Assembly: GCA_017989485.1 (NCBI GenBank)
Contig: JAGNPU010000054.1
Span: forward strand, 1-8,782
Reading direction: 5' to 3'
DNA from: Neisseriaceae bacterium
GTDB taxonomy: Bacteria > Pseudomonadota > Gammaproteobacteria > Burkholderiales > Neisseriaceae
DNA: 8,782 bases
A program made the position numbers and the translations under genes. Positions 5,812 through 8,782 of this stretch are shown one piece after another; within the stretch, counting starts at the first letter, position 1; every line of letters begins with the position of its first letter. Below the pieces are notes generated by a model. It ran no database searches. It saw only the letters and a list, made by a program, of their open reading frames with translations, and was not told the DNA's origin.

Positions 5812-7047
5812 CTATGACTGAGCGGCACCCTTTGCCCGCTGTGCCATCACCCGCTTAATCGTCGCCCGCGGGAAGGTAAAGAACAAGGCAATCAGCAACA
5901 CGCTCACCAGAGCAAACGCCAGGCTGCCAAAATGCACAAACAGGTTTTTCACCAGTTCGATTACCCCAGCATAAAACAACATCACCATCACCCCCATTGC
6001 GGCCGCCACGGTGCCTTTGGCCACGTCCGACGACATCAGGGCAAAGCGGTACAGAACCGCAAAGCACAGGCCTTCGCCGAAGGCAATCAGGCTCATGCCG
6101 ACCAGCATAAACCACAACACATAATCAGCAAACGCAAAGCCCAAAAGCATGGTGAGCGCCCCCAGCAGCATAATCGGCGTGCCTATTTGAATGGTCCGCC
6201 CCAAAGGCAGCCGATCCACCCACACCATCACGCCGATATTGCCCAAAATCAGGCCAAAAAACACCGGCAGCTGGCTCAAGCCATAGTCCATGCTGCTCAA
6301 ACCCAAGTCCTCAACCAGCATCACCGGCGACAGCGCCACCCACAGCATCAAAGGCAGGCCGATCATCGGCCCCGTCACGGCCAGGGCCAAAAAACGAGGA
6401 TTGCGGTAAACGCGGCCGTAGTCTTTCACAATGGCCCAGATCGCCGGCGGATTTTTATTCGGCAAATCCACGGTTTCGGGCATGTATTTCTTCAGCCCAA
6501 AAAAGGCCACCGTGGCCAAGGTGGCAATGCCCACAAAGCCCCAATGCCAGGAGATATGCTCTATCATAAAAGCGCCCAAAATCGGCCCCAACAGCGGCGC
6601 CAACAGCGACACATTGGCCATTAGCGCCATCACCTTCACCGCCACCCGCTCTTCAAACGCTTCTTGAATCGCGGCATAGCCGACCGCCGTGATCACGGTC
6701 AGCCCCGTACCTTGCAAAAAGCGCAGCAAAATAAAGCTTTCGATGTTGCGGGTAAGCAAAATCAACAGGCAGGTCACAATAAAAAACACCACCCCGGTCA
6801 GAAACACCCGGCGGCGGCCCACCCTGTCTGACAGCGGGCCCAGAAACCAGGCCACCGCGGCCCCGCCCAATAAGTAGGCCGACATCGAAGACGGCGCCCA
6901 TGAGGCGTCTACGCCAAAATCACGGGTCACCGACAGCATGGCCGGCTGAACCAAATCATTGCCAATATAGACCGCAAACTCAAACAATACCAAAGCCAAA
7001 GGAAACATCAAAGCCGCGCGGGTTAGCGCCATGTGCTTATTATTCAT
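5812..7047 (-). CDS. mdfA: MdfA-family multidrug/H+ antiporter (MFS)
   Basis: Inner-membrane efflux pump of the DHA1 group that exchanges lipophilic drugs for protons. The 411 residues match E. coli MdfA (410) and predict 12 membrane helices. Diagnostic features: acidic residues of helix 1 in FEFAVYIGND (E23 and D31, equivalents of MdfA E26 and D34), MFS motif A GPLSDRVGRRR (70-80), the helix-4 Arg in LLRFLQG (R109), GYAAIQEAFEE (123-133), and antiporter motif C in ALMANVSLLAPLLGP (141-155). The second half keeps the SSDVAKGTVAAAMG stretch. The first ATG (7045-7047) is preferred because AGGTGG lies just upstream, whereas Met6 has no ribosome-binding site. It is the last gene of the nudL cluster, 65 bases after the preceding gene, and may also have its own promoter. 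Actual drug range cannot be read from sequence. Confidence 0.92.
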   Translation of the reverse strand: MNNKHMALTRAALMFPLALVLFEFAVYIGNDLVQPAMLSVTRDFGVDASWAPSSMSAYLLGGAAVAWFLGPLSDRVGRRRVFLTGVVFFIVTCLLILLTRNIESFILLRFLQGTGLTVITAVGYAAIQEAFEERVAVKVMALMANVSLLAPLLGPILGAFMIEHISWHWGFVGIATLATVAFFGLKKYMPETVDLPNKNPPAIWAIVKDYGRVYRNPRFLALAVTGPMIGLPLMLWVALSPVMLVEDLGLSSMDYGLSQLPVFFGLILGNIGVMVWVDRLPLGRTIQIGTPIMLLGALTMLLGFAFADYVLWFMLVGMSLIAFGEGLCFAVLYRFALMSSDVAKGTVAAAMGVMVMLFYAGVIELVKNLFVHFGSLAFALVSVLLIALFFTFPRATIKRVMAQRAKGAAQS

Positions 7048-7098
7048 ACACCACCTAGTTCATGATTAAACCCTACGCCCGCCAACAGGCGGCATAGA

Positions 7099-7126
7099 AA
7101 CATAACAACACATTACTTAACGTCAA
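7099..7126 (-). promoter_or_regulatory. mdfA: Possible separate mdfA promoter
   Basis: On the minus strand TTGACG (7121-7126, 5 of 6) and TATGTT (7099-7104, 4 of 6) are 16 bases apart. The -35 lies in the last codons of the upstream gene. The resulting leader would hold a small hairpin, CCGCC (7079-7083) with GGCGG (7088-7092), ahead of the mdfA ribosome-binding site. Confidence 0.4.
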
Positions 7127-7799
7127 AAAAACCCGTGACGGAACGGCGCTTTAAATAGGCCTCATCATCAAAGGCCCGTACGTACTGCGGGGCAAACGTC
7201 ACCAACAGAGCACACAATAGGCCAGTCAAAAAGGCCTCGGCCCAGGCGATGAGGAAATACACGGGAAAGGCCTCGCCCCACAAGTAGCGCGCAGTATAAC
7301 TGGCCTCCATAGCCAATACGCCCACCACCGCCAAACCCACCGCCAGCATGCTCAGCGCAGCGGCCAGAAAGCCGTTGCCCAAAATAAACACAAAAATATG
7401 CTTGGGCAAATAGGCCTGGCTCAGCCGCAGCAAGCCATAGCTAATCGCCACACTGGGCACGGCGGTACAGCTAAAGCTCAGGCCCAGAGCCCACAGGTCG
7501 GTCGGCGTCAAAAACAGGCCGGTATACACCACACCGGCAATCGCCATCAGCCACAGCGCCACCGCCGGCCCCAGCGTGAGGGTCAGCAAGGTGCCGCCCA
7601 GCAAATGATAGGTCACGCCGACCTTCACGCCTGCGTGCAGGCTCCACAACAGGCACAACCATAACAATCCTGCGCCCAAAGGCCACAGCCGCTGCGTTTG
7701 TCCACGCAGGCGCCAGGCACTAAACAGCAACACCAAGGCCATGACGGCCCAGCCCAGCAGCAAAAAAGACGTCGAAAAGTTTACCTTCTCAAAATTCAT
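7113..7799 (-). CDS. CbiM-like membrane protein (COG3235, 'ECF transporter permease' family)
   Basis: A 228-residue integral membrane protein with about six hydrophobic segments (10-28, 39-58, 66-95, 103-125, 133-163, 176-202). It resembles the proteobacterial COG3235 family, distantly related to CbiM, the membrane component of cobalt/nickel ECF transporters. Family-like parts are LLWSLHAGVKVGVTYHLLGG (50-69) with H55 and H65, LPKHIFVFILGNGF (131-144), WAEAFLTG (186-193) and the tail RAFDDEAYLKRR (208-219). The frame stays open upstream to an ATG at 8009, but that would overlap nudL by over 200 bases with unrelated sequence. The ATG at 7797-7799 is chosen: it has AGGG about 8 bases ahead and begins 1 base after the nudL stop. 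No ECF ATPase or T-component is nearby, and CbiM's N-terminal metal-binding MH.PDG motif is absent, so transport of cobalt or nickel is not established. Confidence 0.82.
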   Translation of the reverse strand: MNFEKVNFSTSFLLLGWAVMALVLLFSAWRLRGQTQRLWPLGAGLLWLCLLWSLHAGVKVGVTYHLLGGTLLTLTLGPAVALWLMAIAGVVYTGLFLTPTDLWALGLSFSCTAVPSVAISYGLLRLSQAYLPKHIFVFILGNGFLAAALSMLAVGLAVVGVLAMEASYTARYLWGEAFPVYFLIAWAEAFLTGLLCALLVTFAPQYVRAFDDEAYLKRRSVTGFFDVK

Positions 7800-7800
7800 G

Positions 7801-8412
7801 TCATACCCTATCTTCTGTCGCCAACTGCTGTTGCAACCAGGCCAATCGATACAGCATGCTGGCGGTTGCCCCCCAAACGTCGTAGCCCTCATAGGGCAAG
7901 GCCAAGCAGGTAAAGGCCCCACGGGTGCGGTGGATGACCCGCTCTTGATAGTGGTCCACGTCCAACACCCACGACAGCGGTATGGTGAACACGTCGGCCA
8001 CCTCGGCATTCGCCCGCCATGCCTGACCTGATGCCAACACCCCCAAGACGGGGGTCACGTCATAACCGGTTAAGGTTTGAAAAATCGGCATGCTGCCGAC
8101 CACGCTCACCTGCTTTGGCGCAATGTGTAACTCTTCTTCCGTCTCGCGCAGCGCCGTTTGGATTAAGTTTTGGTCGGTTTGATCAAACTTCCCCCCGGGC
8201 AGGCACACTTCGCCCGCATGATTTTTCAAGCAGGCGCTACGCACCGTCAACAGCACGTGCCACTCTGCCGCAATCGGCACAAAGGGCATCAAAATCGCCG
8301 AAGAAATGGGCGCCTGATCCGGATCTAGACGATAGTCTCGCAGCGCCTGATCCGGATACCACGGCTGCGCGCAGGCCTTTTGCAAAAAGGACAGCAGTAA
8401 TGCTTCACCCAT
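7801..8412 (-). CDS. nudL: CoA diphosphatase, Nudix family (NudL/YeaB)
   Basis: Hydrolyses coenzyme A (and acyl-CoA) to 3',5'-ADP and (acyl-)phosphopantetheine, thereby trimming CoA pools. With the start at 8412 it has 203 residues; E. coli NudL has 192. The CoA-pyrophosphatase signature is visible: LLTVRSACLKNHAGE (54-68) running into LPGGK (71-75), then the Nudix helix ending RETEEELHI (89-97). Its first acidic residue is Asp (D80) and the helix has one extra residue, both normal for this subfamily. The usual Gly near the end of the box is His, a variable place in NudL. A GYDVTPVLG stretch follows. An ATG 18 bases upstream (8428-8430) is in frame, but only the chosen ATG has a proper Shine-Dalgarno (8419-8426). 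The CbiM-like gene follows after 1 base. Confidence 0.92.
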   Translation of the reverse strand: MGEALLLSFLQKACAQPWYPDQALRDYRLDPDQAPISSAILMPFVPIAAEWHVLLTVRSACLKNHAGEVCLPGGKFDQTDQNLIQTALRETEEELHIAPKQVSVVGSMPIFQTLTGYDVTPVLGVLASGQAWRANAEVADVFTIPLSWVLDVDHYQERVIHRTRGAFTCLALPYEGYDVWGATASMLYRLAWLQQQLATEDRV

Positions 8413-8418
8413 GCCAGG

Positions 8419-8426
8419 CCTTCCTT
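8419..8426 (-). promoter_or_regulatory. Ribosome-binding site deciding the nudL start
   Basis: AAGGAAGG stands 6 bases before the ATG at 8410-8412. The alternative ATG at 8428-8430 lies upstream of it and has no purine-rich site ahead of it. Confidence 0.75.
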
Positions 8427-8463
8427 TCATGATTATTCATAAAAACTGACAAATCCACCCCAC

Positions 8464-8472
8464 AGTATAGCA
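8464..8472 (-). promoter_or_regulatory. nudL: Extended -10 promoter of nudL
   Basis: On the minus strand the sequence reads TGC-TATACT: a 5 of 6 match to the -10 box with the TGn extension. No clear -35 is seen 17 bases upstream, as is usual for extended -10 promoters. Transcription would start near 8457, giving a leader of about 45 bases. Confidence 0.6.
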
Positions 8473-8782
8473 AGTTTCACCCCTTTTATTTTACCCCATG
8501 TGGCCCCAGTCGCGCCTATATATTGCGCCTCGCCCTTATGCTCACCCGCCACCCATGGCCACATCGCCCACATCGCCATACAACGCCCCATGGTCGTGAC
8601 ATGAAACTTTGCCACAGCAAGGGCAAACATGGTTTAATCAAGAAAAGAGCAAACAGGGCCGTGAATCCAGCCAAGCTGGCCTAACGTGAAGCCCTTGGTA
8701 TCCGGCGGCGCCACCCTTTGGGTGCGCACGACCTCTGCCCCACCCCTATGCCTTATTGCAACACATCAAAATCAAAGCAGTC
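8473..8782. other. Right-end region without a recognised gene, rich in inverted repeats
   Basis: No convincing coding region or known RNA family is recognised. Hairpins visible: TTTGCC (8608-8613) with GGCAAA (8622-8627); CCAGC (8667-8671) with GCTGG (8675-8679), loop CAA; CACCC (8712-8716) with GGGTG (8720-8724), loop TTT. GGTCGTG (8592-8598) is also complementary to CACGACC (8727-8733), which could close a 140-base structure. On the minus strand the first frame from the right edge reads DCFDFDVLQ and then stops at 8753-8755, so the end of a further gene is possible but too short to support. Confidence 0.4.

Noticed and set aside
5932..6624. A 230-codon plus-strand frame rich in His and Gln, opposite mdfA
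   Set aside because: It is the antisense of a well-supported membrane transporter; His/Gln richness is the expected mirror of Val/Met/Leu codons.
7079..7092. CCGCC/GGCGG hairpin as a terminator before mdfA
   Set aside because: The stem is only 5 bp and no T tract follows on the minus strand.
7800..8009. N-terminal extension of the CbiM-like gene to an ATG at 8009
   Set aside because: The extra 70 residues are Cys/Pro/Trp-rich out-of-frame nudL sequence without membrane character; the internal ATG at 7799 has a ribosome-binding site and fits the family start.
8433..8630. A 65-codon minus-strand frame starting with MFALAVAKFH
   Set aside because: Composition is rich in Trp, Met and Gly, no family resemblance, no clear ribosome-binding site, and the extended -10 promoter of nudL lies inside its 3' part. 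It is more likely non-coding.
8550..8782. 6S RNA, 4.5S RNA, tmRNA or RNase P RNA
   Set aside because: Size and a possible closing stem suggested 6S, and part of the sequence (ACCAAGGGCTTCACG on the minus strand) faintly recalls it, but I could not lay out the two-strand bubble or any conserved core motif.

Overview
The window looks like core chromosome of a betaproteobacterium, probably of the Neisseriales. The main evidence is the gene order rpsF-priB-rpsR-rplI with a PriB that resembles the neisserial form (RYTPAG-x-PVL near the N-terminus), a GKKDLPLAPDE-type DnaX collar, and a set of ordinary housekeeping genes. Species cannot be fixed from this sequence, and I found no copy of the canonical Neisseria DNA uptake sequence. 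No phage, transposon, CRISPR array, tRNA or rRNA was recognised.

Left part (1-2800, minus strand): mltB, a periplasmic lytic murein transglycosylase, is followed after 2 bases by dnaX, the tau/gamma subunit of the DNA polymerase III clamp loader. dnaX is cut by the left edge after 534 codons.

Next (2736-4293, minus strand) is a complete ribosomal operon: a strong sigma70-type promoter (TTGCCA-17-TATAAT), a leader with a hairpin, then rpsF (S6), priB (primosomal protein N, TTG start), rpsR (S18), rplI (L9) and a clear intrinsic terminator. A non-coding stretch of about 235 bases separates it from the divergent plus-strand genes.

Plus strand (4530-5785): nudB (dihydroneopterin triphosphate pyrophosphatase, folate pathway) overlaps by ATGA with a ybhP-like gene of the endonuclease/exonuclease/phosphatase superfamily. 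A long perfect hairpin ends this transcript and probably also the convergent one from the right.

Right part (5812-8472, minus strand): nudL (CoA diphosphatase), a small membrane protein of the CbiM-like COG3235 family whose ATG lies 1 base after the nudL stop, and mdfA (12-TM multidrug/H+ antiporter). An extended -10 promoter precedes nudL, and mdfA may have a second promoter of its own. The last 300 bases carry no convincing gene but several inverted repeats.

I found no spectacular new system. The best leads are the nudB-ybhP coupling (a candidate for the poorly defined dephosphorylation step of folate synthesis), the symmetric rpsF promoter with its leader hairpin, the orphan CbiM-like protein coupled to nudL, and the structured non-coding right end.
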